Shown: positions 8,427 to 17,824, counted from the first letter of the stretch. The stretch is 64,000 nucleotides of DNA from Albimonas sp963816545 (GCA_963816545.1 CAWFLE010000013.1:91391-155390); one strand, 5' to 3'. Notes: generated by a model from the letters alone, not told the origin. Made by a program: numbers and translations.

Positions 8427-9404
8427 TCAGCAGGCCTCGCGCAGGGCGGGCCAGGGGCCGGGGGCGTCCTTGGCGAGGGGGCGGAGCCAGCGGGCGATCT
8501 CGGGCGCGCGGGTGACGGGGAGCATGTGGCCGCCCGGCGCCAGCGTCGCCTGGAGCTGCGGGATCCGGGCGCGGAGCGCGGCGATCTGGATGTGGGGGTC
8601 GAGCACCTGGTCGCCCGTGCCGAACATCACCGAGACCGGGAGCGACAGGCCGGCGTAGCGGGCGGTGAGGGAGGGCAGCTCCTCGGCCGCGGCCATCAGC
8701 TCGGCGGAGGTGGCGATGAAGCTTGCGGGCCTGAGGCTGAGCAGGCCGCCGGCGCGGATGCCGGTGTGGGGGGGCGGCGTCTCGGGCCCGTAGGCGAGGC
8801 GCATGCCCTGGGCTGCGCCGAGGAGGCCGACGGGGACCGCGAGCGTCCAGCCGATCAGCGCGCGCGCGAGGGGGGAGCGGATGGCGGCGGCCCTGAACAG
8901 GCCGTGGCGGGCGGGCTGGAACTGCGCGAGCGGCGCCAGCAGCGCGAGGCCGCGGATCTTGTCGGGGTGGTTCAGGGCCAGGGTCAGCGCGACGGCCCCG
9001 CCGAGGGAGTGGCCGACGATCAGCGGGCGGTCGAGGCCGAGCGTGTCGATCAGGTCGGCGATGGCCTGCGCATGGGCGCGGAGGCCGTGGCGGCCCGCGC
9101 GGGGGGACCAGCCGGAGCCGGGGCGGTCCACGACCACCACGCGGTGGTCGGCTTCCAGCAGGGGCGCGAGGGAGTGGGTGAAGTGGCCGGTGGTTCCGCT
9201 GAGGCCGTGGATCATCAGGATCGGGGGGCCCTCGCCGCGGTCCACGACGTGGAGGGGGCGGCCGGAGACGTCGATGAGGCGGCCGCGGGGCGGGACGAGG
9301 CGCTCCATCCGGCGCGCGACGCGCCAGGAGAAGAGGGCGAGGAGGCCGGCGGCCAGGAAGAGCGCCGCGAGCAGGATCGTTGCGAGGCGCAGGGGCCAGA
9401 TCAT
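8427..9404 (-). CDS. Alpha/beta hydrolase with N-terminal membrane anchor
   Basis: A 325-residue hydrolase. Residues 5-26 form a hydrophobic anchor. The nucleophile elbow is GHSLGG (Ser133), preceded by the HG oxyanion motif near 66. The acid is probably the Asp in the GDQVLDP segment and the histidine is His293 in GGHMLP. This places a serine hydrolase (esterase, lipase or C-C hydrolase type) at the cytoplasmic membrane. The start at 9404 puts the anchor at the true N terminus. Its 3' end faces that of the DSD1 gene 10 bp away. The substrate is unknown. Confidence 0.82.
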   Translation of the reverse strand: MIWPLRLATILLAALFLAAGLLALFSWRVARRMERLVPPRGRLIDVSGRPLHVVDRGEGPPILMIHGLSGTTGHFTHSLAPLLEADHRVVVVDRPGSGWSPRAGRHGLRAHAQAIADLIDTLGLDRPLIVGHSLGGAVALTLALNHPDKIRGLALLAPLAQFQPARHGLFRAAAIRSPLARALIGWTLAVPVGLLGAAQGMRLAYGPETPPPHTGIRAGGLLSLRPASFIATSAELMAAAEELPSLTARYAGLSLPVSVMFGTGDQVLDPHIQIAALRARIPQLQATLAPGGHMLPVTRAPEIARWLRPLAKDAPGPWPALREAC

Positions 9405-9674
9405 GCTGGGGCTCCGGTCATGGGAGGCGCCTTCCTGGGGCGGGGGCGCTGGCGAGTCCGTGTTGCGGGGAACAAGCGGGAGATGAACCTCCGGCGAGGG
9501 CGATTCGTTCCGCTGCGCCGCACAAGGCGGGTTGCGGGGCGGCCGGGTGCGGGCTAGCTTCCCTGTCGCCCGGCAGGCGTGGCCGCCGGGTTTGCCGAAG
9601 GTTCCCATCCGCTTGACCTGCCTGTCCGAGATCCGCCCCCGCCTCCCGCGCCGCTTCGGTCCGGGGGGCGCGTC

Positions 9675-10616
9675 ATGAGCGTGGCCGCTCCGCCCGCCCG
9701 GCCGGCCGAGAATGTCGGGGCCGGGATCGCGTGGATGGTGGTCACCACGCTGCTGTTCGTGTGCGTGACGGGGATCGTGCGGCATGTGGGGTCGTCGCTG
9801 CCCTCGGCGGAGGCGGCGTTCCTGCGCTACGGGCTGGGGTCGATCCTGATGCTGCCGTTCATGGCGTCGCTGCTGAAGCGGCCGCCGACGACGCGGGCGC
9901 TGGGGGTGTTCGCGGCGCGCGGCGTGATGCACGGCTTCGGCGTGGCGCTGTGGTTCTACGCCATGGCGCGCATTCCGATCGCGGAGGTGACCGCGCTGGG
10001 CTACGTCACGCCGATCTTCGTGACCATCGGGGCGGCGCTGCTGCTGGGCGAGACGATGCACCTGCGCCGGCTGGTGGCCGTGGGGGTGGGGCTTCTGGGG
10101 GCGATGATCGTGATCCGGCCGGGGTTCCAGGAGATCTCGCTGGGGCAGATGGCGCAGATCGCGGCGGGGCCCTTGTTCGCGGGGTCCTACCTGATCGCGA
10201 AGCGGCTGACGGCGGCGCAGGATTCCTCGGTGATCGTGGGGATGCTGTCGGTGTTCGTGACCGTCACGCTGGCGCCCCTCGCCTGGAGCCAGTGGCAGGA
10301 CCCGACCTGGGAGCAGGTCGGGTGGCTGGCGCTGACGGCGGTGTTCGCAAGCTCGGGGCACTACACCATGACGCGGGCCATGCAGGCGGCGCCGCTGACG
10401 GTGACGCAGCCGGTGCAGTTCCTGCAATTGGTGTGGGCGACGATCCTCGGGATCGTGGTGTTCGGCGAGGCGCTGGACCCGTTCGTGATCCTCGGCGGGG
10501 GGATCGTGGTGGGGGCGGCGACCTTCATCTCCCACCGCGAGGCGATGGCCGCGCGCCGGGACAAGACCGCCCGGCGGCAGGCGACCACGCCCCCCACGCA
10601 GGCGACCAAGTTCTAG
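9675..10616 (+). CDS. DMT superfamily transporter (EamA)
   Basis: A 313-residue inner-membrane carrier with ten predicted helices arranged as two EamA repeats. The typical PIAEVTALGYVTPIFVT and, in the second half, PLTVTQPVQFLQLVW segments are visible. Such proteins export amino acids or metabolites. Start ATG 9675 was preferred to an upstream codon because the membrane region begins about 20 residues later. A second, only distantly similar DMT gene lies at 13151-14101. Confidence 0.85.
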   Translation: MSVAAPPARPAENVGAGIAWMVVTTLLFVCVTGIVRHVGSSLPSAEAAFLRYGLGSILMLPFMASLLKRPPTTRALGVFAARGVMHGFGVALWFYAMARIPIAEVTALGYVTPIFVTIGAALLLGETMHLRRLVAVGVGLLGAMIVIRPGFQEISLGQMAQIAAGPLFAGSYLIAKRLTAAQDSSVIVGMLSVFVTVTLAPLAWSQWQDPTWEQVGWLALTAVFASSGHYTMTRAMQAAPLTVTQPVQFLQLVWATILGIVVFGEALDPFVILGGGIVVGAATFISHREAMAARRDKTARRQATTPPTQATKF

Positions 10617-10647
10617 GAGATCTCGGTCGCCGCGAGGCACATCGGGA

Positions 10648-11100
10648 TCACGTCGCGCCGCGCCGGTTGGCGGCGGGCTGCAACCGCTGCGTGAGGCCGA
10701 AGGCGAGCATCCCCACCAGCATGGCGGCGACGAAGACGGCCATCGGGGCGCCGCCGATGGGCAGCGCCGTGAGCGCCGGGCCCGGGCAGATGCCGGCGAG
10801 GCCCCAGCCGAGGCCGAAGAGGGCGGAGCCCGCGATCAGCCGCGCGTCGATCCGGCCCGAGGGAGCGCCGGGAAGAGCGCCGCCGAAGAGCGCGGCGCGG
10901 CGGCGGGCGGCGAGCGCCCAGGCGCAGGCGCTGACGGTCATTGCGCCGGCCATGACGAAGGCGAGGGTGGGGTCCCATGTCTCCTCGGGGATCGCGAGGA
11001 TGTCGAGGAAGGCCAGCACGCGGGCGGGGTTGGCCATGTCGGAGACCAGCAGGCCGAGGCCGAAGATCAGCCCGGCGGCGAAGGCGGAGAGGCGGCGCAT
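10648..11100 (-). CDS. YeeE/YedE-type sulfur transport protein, C-terminal half (DUF6691)
   Basis: A 150-residue membrane protein with about four helices and the motif GWGLAGICPGPAL, which holds the conserved cysteine of this half of YeeE/YedE (PmpB-like) permeases. It follows the other half-protein by 9 bp and is surely co-transcribed with it. The pair is thought to import thiosulfate or another sulfur species. Regulation is probably through the ATTC-N8-GAAT site upstream of the partner. Confidence 0.85.
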   Translation of the reverse strand: MRRLSAFAAGLIFGLGLLVSDMANPARVLAFLDILAIPEETWDPTLAFVMAGAMTVSACAWALAARRRAALFGGALPGAPSGRIDARLIAGSALFGLGWGLAGICPGPALTALPIGGAPMAVFVAAMLVGMLAFGLTQRLQPAANRRGAT

Positions 11101-11109
11101 CGGGGGACC

Positions 11110-11544
11110 TCAGATCAGGCGGGAGAGGGCGACGGTGACAATGGCGGCGGCCATGAAGGCGCCCATCGCCGCGAGGGAGCGGGGAGAGAGGCGGGCCGCG
11201 CCGCAGACGCCGTGGCCCGAGGTGCAGCCCGAGCCGAGGCGGGCGCCGAAGCCCACCAGCAGGCCGGCGGCGACGAGGAGCGGGATCTGGGGCGTGACGA
11301 CGATGGCGATGTCTCCGCCGAGCGCGAGGAACGGGAGGGGGGCGAGGAGGAGGCCGAGGACGAAGAGCGCGTTCTCGGACAGGAGGGGGCGGGCCGGGCG
11401 GGGCAGGCCGTGGGCGAGGCCGTCCACCAGCCCCCCCGCGAGGCCGCTGATGCCGGCGATGCGGCCGCAGGTCAGCAGCAGCAGGCCCGCGGCGGCGCCG
11501 ATCAGGCCGCCGCCGACGAGCCCGTCGATCCAGTCGGGGTGCAT
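11110..11544 (-). CDS. YeeE/YedE family sulfur transport protein, N-terminal half
   Basis: A 144-residue membrane protein ending in the signature GFGARLGSGCTSGHGVCG, whose cysteines are thought to relay thiosulfate or sulfane sulfur. It is the first gene of a two-gene operon with the DUF6691 protein. ATG 11544 is preceded by AAGGAGA. A palindromic ATTC-N8-GAAT lies 15-30 bases upstream of the start, well placed for repression by a sulfide/persulfide sensor of the SqrR/BigR (ArsR) type. No such regulator gene is seen in this window. Confidence 0.88.
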   Translation of the reverse strand: MHPDWIDGLVGGGLIGAAAGLLLLTCGRIAGISGLAGGLVDGLAHGLPRPARPLLSENALFVLGLLLAPLPFLALGGDIAIVVTPQIPLLVAAGLLVGFGARLGSGCTSGHGVCGAARLSPRSLAAMGAFMAAAIVTVALSRLI

Positions 11545-11558
11545 GGGGTCTCCTTGAT

Positions 11559-11574
11559 ATTCGTGTTTCGGAAT
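11559..11574. promoter_or_regulatory. Candidate SqrR/BigR-type operator (ATTC-N8-GAAT)
   Basis: Exact inverted repeat ATTC (11559-11562), eight bases, then GAAT (11571-11574), in an AT-rich island (ATATTCGTGTTTCGGAATTC). ATTC-N8-GAAT is, as I recall it, the half-site arrangement described for the persulfide-responsive repressor SqrR of Rhodobacter capsulatus, whose regulon includes YeeE/YedE-type genes. Position and neighbours fit. Confidence 0.55.
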
Positions 11575-11659
11575 TCATAGGCGCGGGCGCGGGCGGCGCA
11601 AGCTTGCCGTAGCGGAAAACGGCGCCATCGTTCGGGACGGGTGCTCAGGAGGACGAGGC

Positions 11660-12076
11660 ATGGGCGGTCTGACGAGACGAAGGGCGATGGCGCTGGCCGG
11701 CGCGGCGGCGCTGGCGGCGGGGGCTGCGCGGGCGCAGGACGCCGAGATCCGGGAGACGATCACGCGCCAGTTCGAGGCGTTCGCGGCGGAGGATGTGGAG
11801 GGGGCGTTCGGCTACGCCTCGCCGGGGATCCAGGGGATGTTCGGGTCGGCCGAGAATTTCGGGCGGATGGTGCGCGAGGGCTATCCGATGGTGTGGCGGC
11901 CGGGGAGCTATGCGTTCTCGGGGCTGGAGGACGAGGGCGGGCGGCTGCGGCAGACGGTGGTGATCACCGACCGCTCGGGCGCCGCGTGGGTGGCGGATTA
12001 CTGGATGGTGCAGGTGGACGGTCGCTGGCGGATCGACGGGGTGAGCCTGCGTCCGCAGCAGGCGGTGGGGGCCTAG
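11660..12076 (+). CDS. DUF4864 domain-containing exported protein
   Basis: A 138-residue protein with a signal peptide (RRRAMALAGAAALAAGAARAQ, cleavage likely after ARA-Q), then a small alpha+beta domain typical of DUF4864: FEAFAAEDVEGAFGYASP, MVREGYPMVWRP, then VDGRWRIDGVSLRP. The fold recalls NTF2/SnoaL-like proteins. The function is unknown. It is transcribed away from the YeeE/YedE operon and overlaps the 3' end of the convergent dipeptidase gene by four bases. Confidence 0.82.
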   Translation: MGGLTRRRAMALAGAAALAAGAARAQDAEIRETITRQFEAFAAEDVEGAFGYASPGIQGMFGSAENFGRMVREGYPMVWRPGSYAFSGLEDEGGRLRQTVVITDRSGAAWVADYWMVQVDGRWRIDGVSLRPQQAVGA

Positions 12077-13128
12077 GCGCCCCAGGTCGTCTCCAGCACG
12101 CGGGTCCAGTTCCGCCAGCAGAGCTTGTCGAGCATCCCCTCGCCGAACGCCTCCCGGAGGGCCTGCCGCAGGGCGGGGAGGCCCGCCACGTCGCCGATGG
12201 GCGCGGGGATGCGGGCGCCGTCGAAGTCCGAGCCGAGGCCGACGCGATCCTCGCCGATGCGCTCGATCAGGTGGGCGAAGTGGCGGATCACGTCCTCGAG
12301 GTCCTGGGCCACGGCCATGCGCCCGTCCTCGCGCAGGAAGGCGGTGGCGAGGTTGACGCCGACCATGCCGTCCCGCTCCCGGATCGCGTCGAGCTGGCGG
12401 TCGGTGAGGTTGCGCGCGTGGGGGCAGAGCGCGTGCGCGTTGGAGTGGGTGGCGACCAGCGGGCGGTGGGAGATGGCGGCCACGTCCCAGAAGCCGGCCT
12501 CGGTCAGGTGGGAGAGGTCGATCATGATGCGGCGGGAGTCGCATTCGCGGACCAGCTCGCGCCCGAGGTCGGTGAGGCCGGGGCCGGTGTCGGGCGAGGA
12601 GGGGAAGCGGAAGGGCGCGCCGTGGGCGAAGGCGTTGGGGCGGCTCCAGACCGGGCCGAGCGAGCGCAGGCCGGCGGCGTGGAGAACGTCGAGGGTGCGG
12701 AAGTCGGGGTCGATGGCCTCGGCGCCCTCCAGGTGGAGGATCGCGGCGGTGCGGCCCGAGCCGAGGCAAGCGGTGATCTCGGCGGCGGTGCGGCAGATGG
12801 TTAGCGCGCCCAGCGTCTGGAGGCGGAGGAGGAGGCTCGCCTGGGAGAGGGTGGCGTCGAGGGCGGCGCTGCGCGGCATCTCGGGGGGGAGGGCGAGGTC
12901 GTAGCCGCCCGGTTCCGCGCCCATGTTCATCGAAAAGCCCTGCGAGGGCACGAAGATCGCGAAGAAGCCGCCGCCGAAGCCGCCCTGCCGGATGCGGGGC
13001 GCGTCGATATGGCCGCGGGCGCCTTCCATGAACAGGCGCTCGGGCGCCGGCTCGCCGTCCTGGCCCGCGCGCCAGAGCTTCAGGAGGACGTCGTTGTGAC
13101 CGTCGAAGATCGGGGGGGTCAGGGTCAT
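12073..13128 (-). CDS. Membrane-dipeptidase-type zinc peptidase (M19)
   Basis: A 351-residue amidohydrolase-fold enzyme of family M19 (renal dipeptidase-like). It has metal ligands HND near the start (DGHNDVL, His11/Asp13), the bridging glutamate in LHLEGAEA, His residues in IDLSHL and VATHSNAH, and a late GSDFDG aspartate. It hydrolyses dipeptides, often with D-residues at the C-terminal position. There is no signal peptide, so it is cytosolic. The gene runs towards the DUF4864 gene with a 4-bp overlap of stops. Confidence 0.9.
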   Translation of the reverse strand: MTLTPPIFDGHNDVLLKLWRAGQDGEPAPERLFMEGARGHIDAPRIRQGGFGGGFFAIFVPSQGFSMNMGAEPGGYDLALPPEMPRSAALDATLSQASLLLRLQTLGALTICRTAAEITACLGSGRTAAILHLEGAEAIDPDFRTLDVLHAAGLRSLGPVWSRPNAFAHGAPFRFPSSPDTGPGLTDLGRELVRECDSRRIMIDLSHLTEAGFWDVAAISHRPLVATHSNAHALCPHARNLTDRQLDAIRERDGMVGVNLATAFLREDGRMAVAQDLEDVIRHFAHLIERIGEDRVGLGSDFDGARIPAPIGDVAGLPALRQALREAFGEGMLDKLCWRNWTRVLETTWGA

Positions 13129-13150
13129 AAGGGCTCCTTCGCATCGGAGC

Positions 13151-14101
13151 CTACGCCGGCTCGTCCCCCGGGGGAAGGGCGCGTGCGGCGCGGGCCTGGG
13201 CGCGTTGCTCGCGGTGGAGGACGTAGAGGCCGGAGCCGGCGACCACCGCGATGCCCCCCCAGGTGAGCGCGTCGGGGAAGTCCCGGAACACGAGCCAGCC
13301 GTAGAGGGCGGCGAACACGATCTCCAGGTACTGGACGGGGGCGATCACGGAAGCGGGCGCGTGCCGCAGGGCCATGACGATCATCAGATGGGAGAAGGTG
13401 GCGAAGGCGCCGACCGAGAGGAGGAGGGGCCACTCCAGGCCCTCGGGCCAGCGCGGGTCGAAGTGCTGGGAGCCGGTGCCCTCGCCGAACCAGAGCGCGA
13501 CGGAGATGGTCGCGGCGCCGGCCAGCCCTGCGAGGAGCTGCATGGGGATGATGCCCGCGGAGGCGCCGAGGCTGCGGGTGAGCATCATGTAGGCGGCGAA
13601 GAGGACGGCCGTGCCCAGCGGGTAGAGGGCCGGCGTGCCGACCTCGGCGAAGCTGGGCTGGATGATGAGCAGGGAGCCGGCGAAGCCGATGGCGCAGCCG
13701 ACATAGCGCCGCCAACCGACCGTCTCGCGCAGGATCAGGGCGCCGAGGAGGGTGAGGATCATCGGCTCGACGAAGAAGATGGCCATGGCGTCGGCCACGG
13801 CCATGTGGCGCAGCGCGGAGAAGAAGCAGAGCGTGGCGCCGGCGATCAGGGCGCCGCGGAGGAAGTGGAGGGGGAGTTCTCGTACGGGCGGCATGGCGGG
13901 GCGGAGCGCAAGGGCGGCGGCGCCGAGCAGCGCGGACTGGGTGAGGAAGCGGCCGAGGACCACCACGCCTACGGGGACGGTCTGGGCGGCGAGCTTGGCG
14001 GAGATGTCGATGCCGGGGCCGGTGACGCAGAAGCCGAACATGTAGAGGACGCCGAGGACGGCGCCCGTGGGGGCGGAGCGGCGGGGGGAGGCGGCGGTCA
14101 T
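13151..14101 (-). CDS. DMT superfamily transporter (EamA)
   Basis: A 316-residue carrier with two EamA repeats and ten likely helices. Visible segments include HMAVADAMAIFFVEPM in repeat one and HAPASVIAPVQYLEIVFA in repeat two. It is 22 bp upstream of the M19 dipeptidase gene on the same strand, so the two may form an operon that exports or scavenges amino acids or dipeptide products. That link is inference. A Mu-like transposase remnant begins just upstream. Confidence 0.87.
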   Translation of the reverse strand: MTAASPRRSAPTGAVLGVLYMFGFCVTGPGIDISAKLAAQTVPVGVVVLGRFLTQSALLGAAALALRPAMPPVRELPLHFLRGALIAGATLCFFSALRHMAVADAMAIFFVEPMILTLLGALILRETVGWRRYVGCAIGFAGSLLIIQPSFAEVGTPALYPLGTAVLFAAYMMLTRSLGASAGIIPMQLLAGLAGAATISVALWFGEGTGSQHFDPRWPEGLEWPLLLSVGAFATFSHLMIVMALRHAPASVIAPVQYLEIVFAALYGWLVFRDFPDALTWGGIAVVAGSGLYVLHREQRAQARAARALPPGDEPA

Positions 14102-14419
14102 GGGTGCGGCGTAGCCGGAGGGGGGCGCCGCGTCCAGCCGTGTTGTCTTTCACATGCTTTGGCTCCCCGTTTCACTTGGTTTGAGCCGCTGGACTCCGGG
14201 ATCATGCGACGACAGCCGAAACCCGCGATCGGGGTGCGAGCTGCGGAGGGGCCGCGGAATCGTCGGCCGGCATCGGGCGCCGGACGCCGCGGCAAGCTGC
14301 CGCGTCAGCTCCGCCATGCCGGCCGCCTCCGGCATCGCCAGTCCGCCCTGTCCGGCGGCGCGTTGCGGGCGCCCGGTCGGGCCCCGGCTTCCCTTGGGCC
14401 GATCTGCCTGAGACCGCGT
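14102..14419. other. Gene-free stretch next to the transposase remnant
   Basis: Holds no supported gene. It begins with an AT-richer patch (about 14140-14200) that could hold the DMT promoter. The rest reads as the decayed tail of the neighbouring mobile element. Confidence 0.4.
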
Positions 14420-15960
14420 CATCGCCAACCTCCCTCGCGCGCATCGGGGCGCCGGGTCTTGAGCCCGGTCGGTTCGGACGTCCAGCTTCGGGGCGCGTCT
14501 CTCCACCGGCCGCCCCTGCGCCGCGCCGCCAGCGCCGGTCGGTCCTTCAGGGTTCCCGGCTGCGAACAGACGGCGGAGGCGAGGCCGCCCTCTTCGGCGC
14601 TCGCGGGCGAGCCCGTCGCCCGGCCCGGCGGAGAGGGGCGCGTCAGGCGCCCGCAGGCCGGGACGGAGGACTTCAGGAAGTCGTCGAAGCTCGCCTCGTC
14701 CTGCCGGCGCGGCGCCGACGCCCACCGTCGGCGTGGCGAGGCAACCGCGCCGGAAGGGGGGTCCTCCACCTTCTCCTCCGCCCGCGCCCCTGCGCCATGC
14801 CGGCGAGCCGCCGGCCGCGGTCCCTCGGCAGGTCCCGAACGGCGGCGATCGGCGCACGCTTCGACGGGTCGGGCGCGGCGGGCTCGCCCTCGATCGCCCC
14901 CTTCGCCGCCCGCGCGGCGCGGACTCCGGCCGGTCGTCGATGACGCGGGAGAGGGTCGCGAATGTGCGCTCCGCGATCTTCGCCTGCGCGGTCTTCGGCA
15001 ACGCGAACTTCAGGTCGATGCGAAGGTGATGGCGGATGCCGAGGGGCCGCACGGCCGCGAGCTTGGCGCCCGCATTGCGGAAGCGATGCACCGCGCCGCC
15101 CGCAACCAGGTGGCCCGCGAAGGCGGAACCGTCGTCGGTGTAGAGCCGGTCGAAGATCCCGAAGGTCTCGCAGGTCCGCCGGATCAACCGCACCGTGGCG
15201 GGGGCGTTCTCGGAAGGGGTCAGCTCATAGTCGAGGACCCTGTTGGATGCGACGTCGACCAGGGCCAGCATGATCGCCCGCACGGCGCGGCCGTCGCCGA
15301 AGTCGGCCCAGAAGTCTTGCGTGCGGCCGTCGAGCGACACCCATTCCAGCGGCCCGAGCGCGGTCTTGTCCCGGCGCCGGTTGCGCCAGCCGCCGGCGCG
15401 TCTCCTCCGGTCCGTGGCGGGCCGCCAGCCGCTGAGCTTCGGACGGCGCGCGCCAGCGCCGGTGGATGGTCATGTAGGAGGGGCCATGCCCATCCCCGCT
15501 TCCTTGCCACGTCCCGAACATCCCGCCACGCCTGCACTATCGGGAAGTCGGGGGCGGCCGGCTGCACCGTCGTCAGGAAGAAGGACCACGCCTCCGGCGA
15601 CACGTCCGCCCGCGCCTGCCGTCCCTTGTGGCGGGGCAGGAGCGCAGGCGCGAAGTTCGCGGGATCGACGCCTTCAACCGCCTTCGAACAGCGCTTCGAC
15701 GCAGGTTTGCCGGCGGCGTCGGCCCCGAACCTCGCCCGCACCAAAACGAGCCGATCCGGCCGGGACGAGGGCGCGGCCGGCGACAGCAGCCGCCGCATCA
15801 TCGCCGCCCGCCGCTCCGCCTCCGCCTGCACCGAAGGGGGGCGGCCATCAGCTCCGCACGGGCCGCCTCGTCATGAACGCCCGGCGGCAGGACCGCCTCC
15901 TCCGTCCGTCTCTCGAGGAAGCCGCGGCGGACGGGATCGGGGGGGGGTGCCAGCTTCACG
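14420..15960 (-). pseudogene. Mu-like (MuA family) transposase, heavily decayed
   Basis: Fragments of one protein lie in successive minus-strand frames. The upstream part (15855-15500) has HKGRQARADVSPEAW. A middle part gives YMTIHRRWRA. The catalytic core (15340-14930) has MSLDGRTQDFWADF, DRLYTDDGSAFAGH (second acidic residue) and KFALPKTAQAKIAERTF (the E-containing helix). Downstream only SFDDFLKSS-like remnants are seen. At least three frame changes and missing pieces rule out an active enzyme. The 5' end is cut by the IS630 element. No MuB, portal or other phage gene accompanies it. Confidence 0.75.
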
Positions 15961-16063
15961 AGATCGGTGCTGCCGCCCGTGGAGGGCTGCTGGGACGTGC
16001 TTGCAGAGTGCCGGCGCAGCCAAGCTGATGCAGAAGACCGGTCCAGGAACCGGGCCGACGCCG

Positions 16064-17215
16064 CAGATGACCCCAACGTAATAGACTGACTCCAACGCTT
16101 GGAACCCTCGCGAACGGGCCGCGATGATGGCGTCCGGGTTTGCTCGCCACACGAAGGGCTTCGGGCGCTCGTTGTGCTCTTCGACGAAGCGGTTGATGGC
16201 GGCCTGAAGTTCGACGACGCAACAGAAGACGCCATGCTTCAGGCGTCGCCGGGACAGCCTGGCGAAGAAGCCCTCCACGGCGTTCAGCCAGGAGCTCGAC
16301 GTCGGCGTGAAGTGGAAGGTCCAGCGCGGGTGTCGGTCGAGCCAGGCGCGGACCCTGGCGTGCTTGTGGGCCGCGTAGTTGTCGAGGATCACGTGCACGA
16401 CCTTGCCGGCGGGGATCTCGCGCTCGAGCGCGTTCGAGGCAAGCGGATGAACTCCTGGTGGCGGTGGCGCTGCGTGTTCCGCCCGAAGACCTCGCCGGTG
16501 AGGACGTTCAGGGCGGCGAAGAGCGTGGTGGCGCCGTGGCGCTTGCAGTCGTGGGTCATGGTCTCTCCACGGCCCTTCTTGAGCGGCAGGCCGGGCTGGG
16601 TTCGGTCGAGCGCCTGGATCTGCGACTTCTCGTCGACGCTGAGCACGACGGCGTGGGCGGGCGGCGCGACGTAGAGGCCGACGACGGCGTGCAGCTTCTC
16701 GGCGAAGGCGGCGTCGTTGGAGAGCCTGAAGCGCCGCCAGCGGTGCGGCGCCAGGCCGTGCGCCTTCCAGATCCTCTGCACCGTCGAGACGGCGAGGCCG
16801 GCGGCCTTCGCCATGGCCCGGCCCGTCCAGTGGGTGGCCTCGTGCGGCGGCGGCTTCAGCGTCATCTCGACGACGCTCGCGGCATGGGCGTCCGGAACCG
16901 GCGCCTTGCCCGGCGGCCGGGTCCTGTCGCGCAGCAGGCCGTCCACGCCCTCGGCCAGGAAGCGTTCCTGCCAGCGCCAGACGGTCGTCTTCGAGGTGTC
17001 GGTCGCGGCCATGATCGCGTTCGTGCCGACGCCGTCCGCGCTCAGCAGCACGATCCGCGCGCGCCAGACGTGCTTCTGCGGCGTGTTCCGATCCGCGGCG
17101 ATGGCCTCGAGCCTGCGCCGCCCGGCCTTGTCGAGCGTGATGGATGTCTCGGTTCGCATGACGCAATCTTCACATGCGCCGCGGCTCGACGGAATCCCGG
17201 ACCGGGACTCATCTG
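16064..17215 (-). mobile_element. IS630 family insertion sequence
   Basis: About 1.15 kb bounded by short inverted termini (CAGATGACCCC at 16064 and, on the other strand, CAGATGAGTCCC ending at 17215). It contains one IS630 transposase. It sits against the 5' side of the Mu-like transposase remnant, implying later insertion into an older element. A flanking TA duplication, expected for this family, could not be identified with certainty, so the exact ends are provisional. Confidence 0.65.
16070..17159 (-). pseudogene. IS630 family transposase, frameshifted
   Basis: DDE transposase that cuts and pastes its own element at TA sites. The N-terminal part (from ATG 17159) has helix-turn-helix regions (TNAIMAATDTSKTTVWRW; STVQRIWKAHG) and the first catalytic Asp in VLSVDEKSQ. 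About two surplus bases near 16440 shift the frame after HRHQEFIR. The other frame continues with the second Asp (VILDNYAAHK), the SSSWLNAVEGFF glutamate and the C-terminal FQALESVY. No stop codon appears before the element's end, so the frame would run into flanking DNA. It is inactive as read unless the break is an error. Confidence 0.85.
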
Positions 17216-17276
17216 TCTCAGTCAGGCCGCCAAATCAGCATCGGTGGCGATACTCTGTGCAACTTGGTCGGCCCAT

Positions 17277-17480
17277 ATGAGGGATTTTGGGTCGCTACCT
17301 CAGAAAGAGCGGGCTGCATTTCGTGTTGCGGTTGTGCGAATGCACCGAGGCTGGCTCGGAGAGATTGACAACTACCCAGAATTTCTCCGTCGGCGCGGCT
17401 TTGTTCCTGCCCAGATGACGACGCACATGGGGCGGGCGTTGTTCGACCTTCTGGATGAGATGGACCGCGGCGAGGGCGAG
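17277..17480 (+). other. AT-richer fragment with a possible short coding remnant
   Basis: About 65 codons starting at ATG 17277 read as plausible protein (LPQKERAAFRVAV, WLGEIDNYPEFLRRRGF, ALFDLLDEMD). After that the frame dissolves into low-complexity Gly/Arg-rich sequence up to 17789. Base composition is clearly lower in GC than the surroundings. I do not recognise the family. It may be the edge of a foreign gene truncated when the IS630 element arrived. Confidence 0.3.
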
Positions 17481-17824
17481 GGTGGCGGGGGTTTCTCCGC
17501 AGCCGGCCGGGGGAAGGAGGCGGCGGCTGGGGAGGCAGCCGGCGTCGTCGGTGGCGGAGAATGCGCTTGCGGCGGCGGGTTCCGAAGCCATGGCCGCCCG
17601 TCCTGCGTCGAGGTCGGGAGGCGCGGGGCGCCGCGCCGACGCGGACGCGTCCGGTGGAGGAGGCGCCCGCGGGGCTGCCGGCGCGGCGCGGGCGGCGAGC
17701 CCCCCCGGGGGCGTCTCGGCTCTCAGGGGCGACGTGGCCCCCCGCCATGCGCTCCGGCGGTTGCAGCGCGCCGCGGGCGCCTTGGCTGACCGGAGGCGGG
17801 ACCTTCGCGCGGCGCCTTCAGGGG
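17481..17824. other. Gene-free GC-rich stretch
   Basis: Nothing supported in about 340 bases between the fragment and the serine dehydratase gene. It is simple GC-rich sequence with no hairpin strong enough to call. Confidence 0.4.

Noticed and set aside
8427..10640. Very long open frames antisense to known genes (also at 14150-15340, 19117-21135, 50138-51973 and elsewhere)
   Set aside because: They are by-products of ~70% GC, Arg/Pro/Gly-rich and lack ribosome sites and family motifs.
14150..15960. A Mu-like prophage
   Set aside because: Only a broken transposase is seen; no MuB, head, tail or lysis genes accompany it.
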